A DNA stretch of 64,000 nucleotides from Rhodocollybia butyracea (Eukaryota; Basidiomycota; Agaricomycetes; Agaricales; Omphalotaceae). Shown here in pieces: positions 1 to 12,050 of this stretch. Within the stretch, counting starts at the first letter, position 1. Each line of letters opens with the position of its first letter. The notes beneath the pieces were generated by a model. The model was given only the letters and a program-made list of their open reading frames with translations. It was not told the origin of the DNA and did not search any database. Made by a program: the position numbers and the translations under genes. The stretch is from assembly GCA_015501585.1 (NCBI GenBank), contig JADNRY010000008.1, positions 620,001 to 684,000 of the forward strand, read 5' to 3'.

Positions 1-1
1 A

Positions 2-3000
2 CGACTACTTGCATCACTAGATACTCAACTTGGGTTTCTACGCATACACGTTTTGACGGGTGCCCAGAATGCCGAAACAGCACTCTACGTCCGAATGTTC
101 TCTTGTCTTTGCTGAGCCGAACTGATCATTCGTACAGGATGATGTTTTCCGTCAGTTCGAGAACGGATCTTGCAATCTACTTATAATGACGAGATCCACT
201 GAAGACCTCGATATACCGAAGGCTTCGGTCGTAATCAAGTACGTCTATTGCATCAAGAATATCACTATACCAACCTAACAGCTGTAACAGATTTGACCTC
301 TTTGATAGTCAGTTCTCGCATGTGTATGCTCTCTCGCGTTGCCGTGAAAGTAGTGGCCATGTTATCACTATGGTGGAGCGTAACAATAGCGCGCATCATA
401 ATATCGTATTTCGACTCTCTAACGTAAACCCTCGGGTTCGTGAGTGGACGAACGCACTTTGTCGGACTGCTCAAGGGTCTGTTGCTCATGAGACCCCTTA
501 CGAAAGTGGGGACCCATATCTTTCAGACAGTGAAATTTCGGGCCCTTTATTCATCAAGGACCCAACAACTAGCAGTGAAATTTACCCTAGAGATGCCACG
601 AACGCTTTATATCTTGTCTGCTCCGGCGGCTCCATTTCCGCAGGCGAGGAATCGGTGTATACACCTATGTTTGAATTCGATGCTCTGGATGACGGACGGT
701 TTGTATGCCGTGCGGTTGGAGCCTCTCAGACAATGCAGGCCGCTTGGTCGACGCCTAGTTTGACTAGGGCAGGCGCTCGTAGACTGGCAGCGTACGATGT
801 CTGCCTCGGACTATATGAAAGAGGGCTTCTGGACTCCTGTGTATTTCCAAAGTCACAAACTGTAACCTCCGAAGAGCCTCTACCTCCAATTGATCACCAT
901 CTCTCAGGGACTCGAGCTTACAAAAAAAAATCACCGACTTTCTGGTCAAACAGTGCACTGACCTCTATCAAGCCTTTAACTCGTCTCTATCCGGTAGTAA
1001 TATCAGTCGAGTCGAACTCAGGCTCGCTACCTCCGCATGCATCTCTGCTATTGTTAACACGCCAACCTTTACCTAGTATTCTGGCTTTCAACCTATTTTT
1101 TGCTGGCTTACCAACTAGAGTTAGCTTGACTCGGGCCGAACCCTTTATGGTAGATGAACGTCAAATTCAGAACTTACATGCGTATACTCTTCAGCTTTGG
1201 CGCGGTATCACTAACAAGTCGTATTCCTGTACGTTCCACGAATCTTTGGTCCTATGCGCCCCTCTCGATACCGACTGGTCTCAAAATCTTGAGTGTATGA
1301 GCCTTCCCAATGTACAAAATCATATATCTTGGGCTTCAATATCCGCCCTTGTGGAAGGGTGGATTGTTCCACTTAAATACCATAGCTCAGATGCATTGAA
1401 AAAGGACACAGAAGACGCGCTCATTCAGGATAGATGGACTCAATTCACAAGAAGATACGACGTCGTGAATGTCAGAACAGATCTCAATCCTCTCAGCAAA
1501 CCGCTGGAGCCTGAGGTAAGGCGGGCTTTCTTTTAGTCATATTTATGTGTTGTTTATCCATTATGTAGCTCGCGAGCTATGACAACCTGGTCGAAGTTTG
1601 CAAAGCTCACAGACATGGCTTCGAAGGCCTGAAAGACCTTAAGCAGCCGCTGCTCGAGGTAACAGCAAGTCCTACGTTCAAGGATCGACTTAAGCCTGCC
1701 GCAGGGCCCTTCAATTCACCCACCTCCATGCACAAATGTCAGCGTTGTCAGTTTGATCTTGCCAGATTCCTAATTTATCTTAATACAGACTTTATTCCGG
1801 AGCTCTGTGCAAAAGTCAATATATCTGCAAGGTGATTACTTTGATGATTGAAAATGCATTCACTTATGATTTATGGAAGTGTTTACCGCACAGCATTACT
1901 GCTTCCCAGCATAATGCAAAGACTTGATGATTATCTTCTAGTCAAGGAGCTGAATGCTGAATTGTTTAACCACCACATATCCGAGGCCTTACTTCATGTT
2001 GCTCTCACTGCTTCATCGGCTGGTATTGAGTACGACTATGAGCGCTTGGAGCTCCTAGGTGATATTTTTCTTTTTACAATCGTTGATTGAACTAATGATA
2101 TGGGCAATAGGAGATTCTTTCTTGAAGTACCTTTCGTCTATCTATGTATTCGTGATGCATCCGAAGGCCGACGAAGGGTCTATGCACAACTACAGGAAGT
2201 TGATCATTAGCAACAAGTCCCTCCTCAAAAATTCCCTTGCCGTTGGTCTGCCAGCATTTATTCAATCAAAACCATTCGGTTTTAAAACTTGGAACCCCTC
2301 AAAATTTCCTCCGTCGGTAGGCGCAATAGACGAGTTCACGGAACCGAAACAACCAATAGAGCCCAAATCAAGGTCCCGAACCCCTCCATTAGGTAACGAC
2401 GCTTCAGGTAGCGATGTAAAACATCAAGGCACTTCATTGAAGAAAGCAAAGAACCTCGTGCAACGGCTGGGTGACAAGGTGAATAACAACCGTTCGATGA
2501 TGGATTTGCCCTTTCCTCCGACTTACCATATATGCTGTAATAAAGGTCATTGCAGATGTAGCCGAAGCGATTGTGGGCGCTGCGCTTCTATCCGGTGGCC
2601 AAGATTTGGCTCTCCAAGTCACTAAAGCCTTGAAAGTTCCCTTATCTGACGTCGAGAAATGGTCTGACTTGAATCAGAAAGCGGAGGCTCCCCCCTCACC
2701 GAATTCGACACAAATCAAACCAAGCACAATCAAAGCAATTGAAGCAATCGTAGGCAGCCATTGCAGACGACCCGATTTGCTTCTAGAAGCCCTAGTCTGT
2801 ATATTCCTATTTTTTTATACAACGCTGACTGCATGTATATAGACCCATTATTCCAAAAATAATATGCAATCAAAAGGCCATGAGCGCCTCGAATTCATCG
2901 GGGATGCAATTTTGGATTTCCGTATGTTCTTATTCTCCTCGTCTATGTGCCTGGAGACAATTTGATTCCTAGTGGTGGTTCAACATGTATTTCATCGTCA

Positions 3001-3795
3001 TAGTCGCATGAGTCCCGGCGGACTGACTTTATTGAAAGTGAGTATTGACGTTTATGTTTATGAATGTGATCTAGACAAGACAACTGTATCTCAGGGAGCT
3101 ATGGTTTCCAATTCTGCCCTGGCAGCTATATGTGTCTTGTCTGGTTTGTATCAGCATCTCTTGTTCGAATCTGCCACGCTAGCACAGGATATCCGCCAAT
3201 ATGTATCCCTGCTACAACGGGCGCAAGTCGATGAATATGCATTAGCAAAAAAGGAAGGACGCTCAGCTGGACAGTACTGGCATAATATCGAGTCACCCAA
3301 GGTGAGGAGCTATTAGGAATAGGAACAGATGGTTTTCTGACCGTCGCGGACTTTTCATAGGTCTTATCCGATGCTGTTGAATCCATTCTTGGCGCCCTCT
3401 ATGTCTCTGACGGCTGTTCTCCGGCGGGAGCGGAAAAATTCTTCGTTAAGGTGTTCAAACCGTTCTATGACCGCCATATTTCCCTTCAGACATTGTCACA
3501 TCATCCGACAAAAGTACTTTTCGAGTTGATCCAAGCTCGAGGGAGTTGTCAAAGATTTGAGTTGGTGAAAGAGCATAACGAATACCTCGGTAAGCGTTTA
3601 GAGTTCGGAACTGCCTCAGAAGTGAAGGCTGATGAGGCTCCATGATTAATAGTACTGGTGCATGATGTTGTCCTTGCCAGTTGTCAAGACGAGGCTGGTA
3701 TATCGGGTGCCAAAGTCGTGTCATGGTTCGGCTTGGATGCTTTGGAAGGGGACCCTGGCTTCTTAGCTCGGACTTGTGACTGTTGGAATAAATAA
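2..3795 (+). CDS. Dicer-like ribonuclease (5' part outside window)
   Basis: Cuts long double-stranded RNA into small RNAs for RNA silencing. The window opens inside the helicase C-terminal domain (motif STEDLDIPKASVVIK, introns at 89-137 and 239-290). A Dicer-dimerisation (DUF283) region follows at about 540-860, ending in LGLYERGLLDSCVFPK. Two RNase III domains come next. RNase IIIa has YERLELLGDSFLKY and DVAEAIVGAAL; RNase IIIb has GHERLEFIGDAILDF and SDAVESILGAL, so the acidic catalytic residues are present in both. A basic, Ser/Pro-rich linker of about 80 residues sits inside RNase IIIa, as often seen in fungal Dicers. Several introns of about 50-65 nt interrupt the RNase III half. The PAZ region is not clearly recognisable. 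The stop codon is TAA at 3793-3795. Truncation is only by the window edge. Confidence 0.95.
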
Positions 3796-3928
3796 TATCG
3801 ATGATTGTCGGAATAGACAGTGACCGGGCGGATGTATGAATACACGCGAACTTCAAAAAAGAGGGGGGTGTGTTTTCCAATTAAATTTCTATCACCACAA
3901 ATAGTAGGTGAAAATATGAAAAATTATT

Positions 3929-4329
3929 CTAATTGCCTGACTTTTTGCTATATTGAGTAGAGTTGAGTGAAACGAAGATAAACGGTATGAGCCTATGGAC
4001 TTACAGCTGGTAGGACGCAGCGATAAAGGGAATCGAAAAACCAAGACCAAGATACGCAGTAAGCTTGATGGCGAAGCTAGTCTTAGTCTTGCTGTTGGTG
4101 TGAGGCCAGGCAAAGGGCAGATGCTGCAAGAATAATTCATAAAAAATGCTATAATATAAGATAGGCAATATTTACGTGGTATTCGCCATGACCCGAACGG
4201 GCGACGTTGCTAGTGTGCAACTGACGTTTGAGAACAGCCAAGCCTGTACAACATTGAGGACGAGATAGGAACCCAAGTGAAAAGAGTAGAACCTGTGCGA
4301 GCAGAACGAGAGGCAAGAGTGAAAGACAT
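3929..4329 (-). CDS. COX8: Cytochrome c oxidase subunit VIIc (Cox8)
   Basis: Small single-pass subunit of mitochondrial complex IV in the inner membrane. Four short exons (4293-4329, 4176-4243, 4005-4123, 3929-3947) join into an 80-residue protein. The N-terminus MSFTLASRSARTG continues as a basic presequence. The mature part begins near SNVARSGHGEYHHLPFAWP, the family hallmark. One membrane segment follows (AYLGLGFSIPFIAASYQ) and the tail is LKKSGN. All three introns have gt..ag ends. The TAA visible at 4001-4003 lies inside the last intron, whose donor is gtaagt. The gene is too fragmented to appear as one open frame. It is divergent from the aldehyde dehydrogenase gene. Length and motif match the fungal family well. 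Confidence 0.93.
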
Positions 4330-4686
4330 TGAGGATGAATATAAAGTAAAGTCTAATGGATCTCTAGAGAGTTGTCGTCTATGAAGTTCAAGTTCAAAAT
4401 TTCAAATTTCGAAAACCCGCATACGCCCGACTCTCTCGGATGAGTCACGTGGTCAGTAACTCCTGAGTCTTGACGCGTAGATTACAACCTCTGTAGAGTC
4501 TGTTTTTACTTGCAAAGGCTGTAGATCTGGTTATGTACTCTAATTTGTATTGAATTCAGCGTGAATCTCATCGTGTCTTTTACTTAGCCAATGATCAGTC
4601 GAATTCGTATCACGGGCCTGTTTTCTTATCTCACTCCAATCTAAGTAAATACTCCTGCGGCTTTAACTTCTTGATCCACTTCCACT
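4330..4686. promoter_or_regulatory. Divergent promoter between COX8 and aldehyde dehydrogenase
   Basis: This 357 bp gap lies between two start codons facing away from each other, so it must hold both promoters. It contains TGAGTCACGTG (4441-4451), in which an AP-1-like TGAGTCA overlaps a CACGTG E-box. No binding protein can be assigned from sequence alone. Confidence 0.5.
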
Positions 4687-7298
4687 ATGGCTACCACTGT
4701 GAAGATCCCTGTAACAAACTCAAACAAAGAGATTACTGTCAATACTGGACTTTTCATCAACAATGAATTCGTATCTTCACTGGACTCTTCCGAAGTAATC
4801 CAGTGTGTATTCCTTCCATCGATCTTTCGCAGGCGGTAACATGTCTTTGAAGATGTTTCAATCCTGCTACAGAGGATGTCATTGCGAGTGTCGTCGCAGG
4901 TTCGTTCACAGTTTGATGTTTACATCGCATAAACTATTGTTACAGGTTCTGCAAAGGATATCGATCGCGCTGTCGCCGCTGCTCGCCATGCATTCAAGAC
5001 GACCTGGGGCAAGAACATCACTGGCTGGGAGAGATCCCGCTTGATCAATAAACTCGCCGATTTAATAGAGAAGAATGCCCAAGAGCTTGCTGAACTCGAA
5101 ACTTTGAATAACGGCAAACCACTTACTGTAGCTAGGTTCATCATTTCATGATGCTTTGCGCCTGTTTCGTACGAATGCAGCTTATACATCGGCATCATTA
5201 ATAGAGACTTCGATATTGGAGACAGTATTCAATGCTTGAGATATTACGCTGGATGGGCTGATAAAATTACGGGCCAGGTAATTGACATGTCATTTCAACT
5301 GCAAAACGATTCAATCACTGTGGTTTAGACCATTGAGGTGGATAACAAGTCTAAGATGGCATTCACTCGTCATGAACCCATTGGAGTTTGCGGACAGATG
5401 TAAGTTCTTGTGCTGACGCGATTACTTGTTCGGATGAAGTTAACCTCCGTAGTATCCCGTGGTGAGTTTACGCCCACTCCATCCAAGTACTTTCTTTCTA
5501 GAAACTGAATCTCTCGTAGGAATTACCCAATAAATATGTGGTGAGAATGAACACAGTTGTAAATCTCAACTGGCTTAGCACACAGCAGGGCTTGGAAAGT
5601 TGCTCCTGCCTTGGCGGTTGGCTGCACCATCGTGATGAAGCCTTCTGAAGTCACTCCACTTACTGCATTGGCAAGTCTCAAGCATGACTCCATTGCATGC
5701 CAAATTTCATAAGCTTTCCAAAATTCATGAAAGCTTATGAAGATTTGCATACAAGGTACAAGTTATCCATCCCACTTACAATGAAATTTTGTAGAAACTT
5801 TCTGAACTGGTCGTTGAGGCCGGCTTCCCGCCCGGCGTCATCAATACTGTTCCCTCGTTGGGTTCTGTCGGAGGTGCAGCACTTTCTGCTCATCCAGACG
5901 TTGACAAGGTTGCATTCACTGGGTCCACCATTACTGGTAGAAAAATAATGGAGGCGGCAGCAAAGTCTAATCTCAAGAAGGTGTGGATTGAGTATTTATA
6001 ACCTTTTGAATAATTAGCCTCAATGGTCTACAAGGTCTCTCTAGAACTTGGTGGGAAGTCTCCTCAGCTGATTTTCGAGTCCGCCGACCTCGAACAAGGT
6101 CAGCATATGTTCTAAAAATCTCCATACCTCCTTTTTGACAATCATAATAAATAGCGGCTCAATGGGCTGCGCTTGGTATCTGTTATAACACTGGTCAAGA
6201 TTGCACTGCAGGATCTCGTCTTTACGTTCAGGACTCGATATACGATAAATTCATTGAAATTCTGATCTCCACTGTCAAGGCGACTAATATCGGCAATGGG
6301 TTTGACGAGAACAGCTCTGGGGGGCCGTTGGTGAGTGGATTTCTCATACTTATTTACGAACAGTGCCCGTTTATCTTGTATATTACTAGGTCTCCAAGAA
6401 CCAATATGATCGAGTGTGGGGCTACATCGACTCCGGTAAAGCTGAAGGGGCTAAGGCTGTTTTGGGCGGCGAGAGGCGCAGCACCAAAGGCTACTGGGTG
6501 GACCCCACAAGTATGATCAGCACTATTGGGTGGGCATCAATTGCTAATATATCTAACATACTACAGTTTTCACAGAGATTAATGCGGATATGAAAATCGT
6601 GAGCTTTTGAAAAAAATCTCTACTTGGCGTAACTCACTGCCAACATGAATCACAGGTCAAGGAAGAGGTTCGTTCACCAGTTTTGCAAGAAAGGCGTTTG
6701 TATTTTTCCCTCGAAAGATTTTTGGACCCGTTTTAAGTGTCGGCCATTTCAAGACCGAGGAAGAGGCTATTGCTTTAGGTGAAACCATTGCGATACACAT
6801 ACTCCTAGTACCTCTAACTCCCCTATTTAGCCAATAATACGACCTATGGATTGGGTGCGGGCCTCCATTCTAGTAAGCGGTCCTTATATCATACACAAAC
6901 ACTGCAATTCATTTTCGGATAGCTGATGCCAGTCAGTGCATGAGAGTTTCTGGGCTTTTGGAAGCCGGCACGGTGTGCTTTCATCAAAAGTGTACTCTCT
7001 TCTCCGTTCATGTCTGGATTACAGGTCTGGGTCAACCAATATAACATCCTAAGCAATAACGTACCCTTCGGAGGTAAAAAACAATCAGGGATAGGTACGC
7101 GCAATATTTTGTACTAATTTACAGTTGACTGAAACGACGTTCCATTATTAGGTCGAGAGCTCGGAAGTTATGCGTTGGAAGAGTACACATCCGTCAAAGG
7201 TACGCCTGGAGCGTAATTTATCAGACGGTTCCTCTAATGTGTTGAATTGCTTAGCGGTCCACTGGAACATCGGCGAAAAACTTCAATGGCCACTTTGA
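4687..7298 (+). CDS. Aldehyde dehydrogenase, NAD(P)+-dependent (ALDH superfamily)
   Basis: Oxidises aldehydes to carboxylic acids. The start is [19 protein letters not shown]. Joining many short exons gives a protein of roughly 500 residues, the usual family length. Signature pieces in order are [25 protein letters not shown] (cofactor-binding loop), [21 protein letters not shown] (general-base Glu), [12 protein letters not shown] (catalytic Cys), EIFGPVLS and [18 protein letters not shown]. It ends KLQWPL with TGA at 7296-7298. The junction just before FNPAT uses an acceptor after tttgaag and is the least certain. No peroxisomal tail or clear targeting presequence is seen, so a cytosolic enzyme is the simplest reading. 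The substrate cannot be told from sequence. Confidence 0.93.
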
Positions 7299-7759
7299 AT
7301 CACTAGTTCTTGATTTAATAAAACGATCTTGTCGGAATCTACTATATACATTCACTTCACACCTTTCAGATGAGTATCTGGTTATCTGCACCGAATCTTT
7401 CTTGTATTCAGCTAAAACCTCTGTATGTACATATATAAATTAACTTGAAATTAGCAATATGCATATACATGTTATGTCAAAAATACAAGTGAAAACAAGA
7501 TAGTATTATCCGCCGAATGCGATTCTAAGTCGTATTCTGACATGAGGCAATGAATGCTATGCTGGTCAGTATTAAGATATGTACGCGTACTACTAGTGTT
7601 GGGATCCTCTTGGGTTCGAAACCAGTACTTACTAACTATGTAAAATAGCGATTATTACTGGGGCGTATACTAACGACGACCTCCGCACACACAGGGTGAC
7701 ACTTTACACCAACAGCTGATAGATGATCAGTAATAGTTTTCGGTTGAGCATTTTTATAC
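7299..7759. other. Convergent 3' region, no gene seen
   Basis: A 461 bp gap between the 3' ends of the aldehyde dehydrogenase and the small Zn2Cys6 gene. It is AT-rich with no coding-like frame. It probably holds both 3' UTRs and polyadenylation sites. Confidence 0.5.
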
Positions 7760-8495
7760 TCACGAATTACTGGAGCCGTAAGGCTGTGAGCTATAAGGAT
7801 TAGCGTGGGGTGGGTTGGACATTGGCATATGTGCATAGTAAGGGTTCTCAAACGCAGGGCCTCTCGGGCGCATATGATCTTGCGACTGAGTCCACGGCAA
7901 AGAATTCACATTCTGTGTCAAATATTCGGGTGGGTAGTATTGTTTATCGAGCATGGACGCTGGATGGGGTAACATAGGATCGGCACCAGGCCAAGAAGTA
8001 TGCGGTTCAGACGGAAACCGGGCACTGTGGGTTGGGTGGCCCAAGTGAGCATATGATGAGTATCCAGCAGTGCTTTGGTTTGGATATCCCGTGGGGAATG
8101 AAAGGCCCGAGTACGGCCTGTAGTCCGTTGGATTCTCGAGGGGAATTTGGTCGTGTCTCTGGAAAATGAAATATAAGCAATTTGGTACGACGATTCGAAG
8201 ACGACTCACAGGACGCTCAGAAGCGGGCGTCGAAGGCGGACTAGGGTCACCGACAGCCACGTACTCACACACCAACCCTTTCCTTTGACACCGGTCGCAA
8301 GGGTTATGCGGGGGTTCTTCGTTCGTGACGCACTATATAATGTATCTTTATCAGAACGAAATTAGCAGGGAATCTATTGTGGAGCCTCACTTTAATCTTT
8401 CGTTTTCTACAGTTTCTGCAGGCTATTTGTGCTCTTCGACGTCTTGTAGGAGGGGAGCTGGAGGTCGAGTCTAGAAAGTTCGAGCTTGATGACAT
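7760..8495 (-). CDS. Small Zn(II)2Cys6 transcription factor
   Basis: Probable DNA-binding regulator of the fungal binuclear zinc cluster type. After MSSSSNFLDSTSSSPPTRRR comes the cluster ACRNCRKRKIKC then NPCDRCQRKGLVC, spaced C-x2-C-x6-C-x10-C-x2-C-x6-C. An intron of about 55 nt splits it after KIK. A second intron follows SERP (donor gtgagt). The rest is a Pro/Tyr/Ser-rich, probably disordered region. There is no recognisable fungal middle-homology domain, and the total is only about 200-230 residues, short for this family. The reading frame stops at 7760-7762 after GSSNS, but that stop overlaps a perfect gtgagt donor, so the true C-terminus may lie further downstream. Confidence 0.82.
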
Positions 8496-8537
8496 CGAGG
8501 AAAGAAGTCAGTAGCCAGTGAGAAGGCACAGTTAACC

Positions 8538-8545
8538 TATATATA
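8538..8545 (-). promoter_or_regulatory. TATA-like box of the small Zn2Cys6 gene
   Basis: TATATATA lies about 43 bp upstream of the start codon at 8495 and is the only strong TATA-like run in this upstream region. Position and sequence suit a core promoter; no expression evidence is available. Confidence 0.4.
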
Positions 8546-8619
8546 CAAAGCGCGATGCTTTCGAAAGAATAATCAGTCCATTCAAAAAGTGACGCGCACC
8601 AGAATGAAGAATCAAGATC

Positions 8620-8637
8620 CCTCTACACGTGTAGAGG
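8620..8637. promoter_or_regulatory. 18 bp perfect palindrome with CACGTG core
   Basis: CCTCTACACGTGTAGAGG reads the same on both strands. It lies 125 bp upstream of the small Zn2Cys6 regulator. The CACGTG core is the E-box bound by bHLH proteins. A symmetric site this long could also suit a dimeric regulator, including self-control by the neighbouring gene. The role is inferred. Confidence 0.4.
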
Positions 8638-9154
8638 ACAGCCATGGACCATATCTATTCACGAAAATGAGTCGGACAACGGTCATTGCTTCGGTCAAAC
8701 CCACCGTCAACCATATAAAAAGATGTAGGAGTCGTCTTGACTGCAAGAGATGAAACAATCAACTGGCTCAATTCTAGTCTATTCAGGTTCGAAACCCGAA
8801 AGTGCTAACACGATACCAAGTAAAGCATCTGGCATCTGATGGTGCATGGGGGACAACAGATATAAACCGAACACTTTAGAATGAAAATCTGCTTGCCCAT
8901 CTTTCTATAATTTGTACAAATCCAGCATATATGACATCTTGCTTCTCACTGTTCTCAAGCAAGTTGCGAACAATCAAATCAGATTCATTATTGACGTTGA
9001 TTCATCAAAGATGTAAAAAGAGTTTGTTCACAAACTTGCTAAGATGATATGGCATATGCTGTGTACTGGGTTGACATATCAATGTAACAGACAACTAGAA
9101 ATACTTCCATTGAACGATCAAAAAGCATTCGAGTGAGAGAATCCTCACACAATA
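8638..9154. other. Intergenic region, no gene seen
   Basis: Lies between the promoter of the small Zn2Cys6 gene and the 3' end of PRE8, both on the minus strand. No frame shows coding character. GGTTCGAAACC near 8787 resembles a tRNA T-arm, but no matching acceptor stem or anticodon arm could be found. Confidence 0.4.
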
Positions 9155-10127
9155 TTACAGCGCGAGATAGTCGCGTACTTCCTCTTCTGTTAGTTTCCTG
9201 AAAGTTGGCTTAGGTCTACCCGTCGCTGCTCCGGTACGGCCCTCCTCGATTTCTGCAGGCGTGGGTACCGTAATCACGCCCAGTTCAATCGTCTTCTCCG
9301 TCATTTGGCCTTCAAACCCTTCTTTCAGCGTTAAAAGTGCAGTGTGTATCGCGTCTTCAAGGCTGATATCATCATTGTATCTGATGTACTGTCAGAACTC
9401 GATAAAAATGCAGATGAGCGACGCTCAGCATACCGTTTTTCCAAGAAAGTCTTAGCGTTAACCATATTCTTCCCTATGGCGCTAGCCTTCCAGGCCCAGT
9501 ACGACCCGGACGGATCCACTTGATACAAAGTAGGACCCCGATGGATATCCCATCCAGCGACTAGCAAGGAGACACCATATGGCCTCACACCGCTTGGAGA
9601 AAGCGTTAATGTTGGTTGGACAGTTTAAAGATGAAACGCACCCCGATTGTGTCGCTTGTTGCATAACGGTTGCAATTTCTTGCGTTAATACACGCGTCGG
9701 GGGATACTCGCCGTATCTCTTCCAATACGCCTGGGCGCTTTTCCGGGCTCTCGTTAAGAGTACGCGAAAATCTGGGCCCATACCAGAATATACGATGCCA
9801 ATATTTGGACAAACGATAGCCACTTTCTCTAACATTGAATCGTCGACCAAGATTGAGGGCGATTTCTTCTCTGTAGCGATTACTATTCCGTTAGAAGCTG
9901 GAAGAGAGTCATTATAGCTAATATCTCAGAGTATGCTAGAGGGCGAACCCTTAATTCCAAGACTAGTTGTTCCCTGAGATACAGCTGCTAGGGCATGTTC
10001 AATTTGAACTAATTTCCCACTTGGGGAAAAGACTGTAAGAGAGTAACTGTGGTGAAAGTTTAATGCGTGCTTTAGATGATATATGTCAGGATACTAGCCT
10101 GTAGGCACCACCATCTGCACTGGCCAT
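9155..10127 (-). CDS. PRE8: 20S proteasome subunit alpha-2
   Basis: Structural alpha subunit of the 20S proteasome core, acting in cytosol and nucleus. Joined exons begin [20 protein letters not shown], continue [15 protein letters not shown] (alpha-type signature) and [15 protein letters not shown], then [20 protein letters not shown] and [15 protein letters not shown]. They end [11 protein letters not shown] with TAA at 9155-9157. The length of about 250 residues matches PSMA2/Pre8. At least four introns are needed: after AYR, after GIK, after TQSG and within EKRYNDD. All have gt..ag ends. Alpha subunits have no catalytic Thr, as expected. Confidence 0.94.
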
Positions 10128-10740
10128 GTTGTTGAAGAGAAGATGAAGGTTATGATGAGCAGAAGACGCGGCTCGACGCGCGTTCTATGCCGTAAGTTTA
10201 AACGCCCGTGGGCGCTTTCGAACAACTTTTAAGGAATATCGAAGATTATATAGAAAATACGCGGGTGATAGATGGGACTCCAAACCCATCGACGCAAAAG
10301 GTGACAAATCAATGGCTTTTCACCATAAACTCAAGGCTGAACTTAGATCGCCTCCTGACGAACTCAAGGAAGGCGCCTTGGTGACAAAGATCTGGCGGTG
10401 TGCTCGAAGGTCAGGACTGTCTCCTAGAGGACCGGTGCAGGGGCTAAAGTTCAATATTAGTCCTGGTGTCAGCTAAGGGGCTATGGTTATGATTAAGTCT
10501 TATGGTGAGGTAAGCTGAAGCGGCCGGTAGTAGGATCTCGAGCCCGCACCTTGTGCGTGATAGCATTTCTCCAAGTGGAACATTCATGGCATTGGCCCAG
10601 GCCAAACATTTGCCCTCCCAAAAAGAAAATTACATATGGACTAGGATTTTTTACTACTACATATAGTTAATGTATAGATACAAGTGTACGCGCCGGTATT
10701 CTTGATGTTAACATGACGAACAGCACCACAAAATCACCCA
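10128..10740. other. Intergenic region with possible decayed repeat
   Basis: Gap of 613 bp between the PRE8 start and the SSU72 stop, both on the minus strand. No coding frame is convincing. On the minus strand, GGTGCGGGCTCGAGATCC (about 10532-10549) vaguely resembles the box B half of a tRNA-derived SINE head, but box A is not convincing. Confidence 0.3.
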
Positions 10741-11758
10741 TCAGTAGAAGCCAACTGCGTGTAACAATGCATGCGGATGCTTCGTCTGTTGAGCTTCAAG
10801 TATCTTGTCAAATTCATCGTCAATATCTTCAGCAGCCTCGATCTGATTTCAAAGTTAGTTCAGTCCTGTATACCTGTATATACAGTGAAAAACAAGACCA
10901 ACCGCAGTAGCTAAATCGAGAATAGCCTTACTAGCGAGCAACGCTTCTTCATGGTTATCTTTAATTTCAATGTTTACAATATGGACGGGTCGATTGAGCT
11001 CGCCACCACGAGTTAAAAGATCTGAGAAAGTATAGGCAGATGTCCCGAATGTCGATCAATACTCACCATCGCATACAATGTCGAAGCACCGTTCTTCGCA
11101 TGTTATGACAATATCAGCCACCGTTCGGTTATCTTGCCAACGTTCTGGTGCGAGCTTGATTCGTCTGTTACGATCAATCATTTGAAGGACCCCATTAGCA
11201 GTATATCTAACAAAAGTGTCACGGCATGTTCAGACGACACAAATGAGGGAACACACAGTCGGGGATCTTTTGAGCTTAATTCTTCGTATATAGAGTTGTA
11301 AGGTGTCCCAAAATTGTAAACGTTGGGCTTATCTACTGATGGTCCAGGTAACCGCACCATAGAACCTGTTCCTGAAGAAATAACACGATATCCAGCTTTG
11401 CTGCAGGAGATGTATAAGCCACCAACCATCAACTGGAGGGAAGTAGCATACGCAAGGATATAATGGCCTTCCATAGATCTGTTCTTTTGAAATCGTCAAT
11501 GAGGCTTGCACGCAGTTGTTGTCGGAACCAACCCACCTGATTGCTAGCACAGACTACACAGAACAACGGCCGAAATTTGTACGCCGTAGAACTGGCGGAG
11601 GAAAGATGATTTGGAGGTTGATACTGTGACATTTCCAGGGAACTTTGAACACCATTGTCGCCTGGGGGTGGAGTACTGAAAGAAGGTGGAGGAGTAGGAG
11701 TCGACGCTTGAGATTGGAATCTCGCCAGCCGAGGATCACGCGCCATTCGAGGATCCAT
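10741..11758 (-). CDS. SSU72: RNA polymerase II CTD phosphatase Ssu72
   Basis: Removes Ser5/Ser7 phosphates from the polymerase II C-terminal repeats and works in transcription termination and 3' processing in the nucleus. The start [15 protein letters not shown] is followed by a Pro/Ser-rich N-terminal extension. The catalytic loop CASNQNRSM (Cys-x5-Arg-Ser) is split by an intron right after Gln. Later blocks are [30 protein letters not shown] and [17 protein letters not shown]. The protein ends [12 protein letters not shown], the typical family terminus, with stop TGA at 10741-10743. The extension of about 55 residues is longer than in yeast but common in basidiomycetes. Confidence 0.94.
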
Positions 11759-12050
11759 ATTCTAGAACCGAAAAAAGGTTAGTTTTTCAGGTGAGACAGA
11801 ACATAACACGTTGGAAAAATTCAGCAGTATCTAGAACATTTCCAAGTCATCATTCGAATCCAGAAGAAAGTTTGGACGGATTTATCGTGATTCCACTCTG
11901 AGTCATCATTATGAGGCCAACAGAAAAGCGGCTCACCTTGCGGGACAGAAGAAACGAAGAAACCGCAAATTCAACAAGCGCCCAGGCGCTTTTTCCCAAA
12001 GTGAGTTTTCCATCAACGTTGAATCGTAATTCATATATCTTTCCCCTAGT

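Noticed and set aside
4001..4003. TAA as the stop of COX8
   Set aside because: It is within a gtaagt donor; the last 19 nt exon adds the family tail LKKSGN.
7560..7630. Possible tRNA around GGGTTCGAAACC
   Set aside because: T-stem pairing fails and no cloverleaf can be drawn.
8750..8815. Possible tRNA around GGTTCGAAACCC
   Set aside because: The T-arm pairs 4 of 5, but no complementary acceptor stem or anticodon arm exists upstream.
10275..10320. tRNA-Trp-like GATGGGACTCCAAACCCATC
   Set aside because: The stem flanks an 8 nt loop and no T-arm or acceptor stem follows at the right distance.
10300..10600. SINE-like element
   Set aside because: Only a weak box B resemblance; box A, tail and target duplication are not found.
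11911..12000. Upstream first exon for the F-box gene at 12051
   Set aside because: Joining across the apparent intron gives the wrong phase for the F-box frame.
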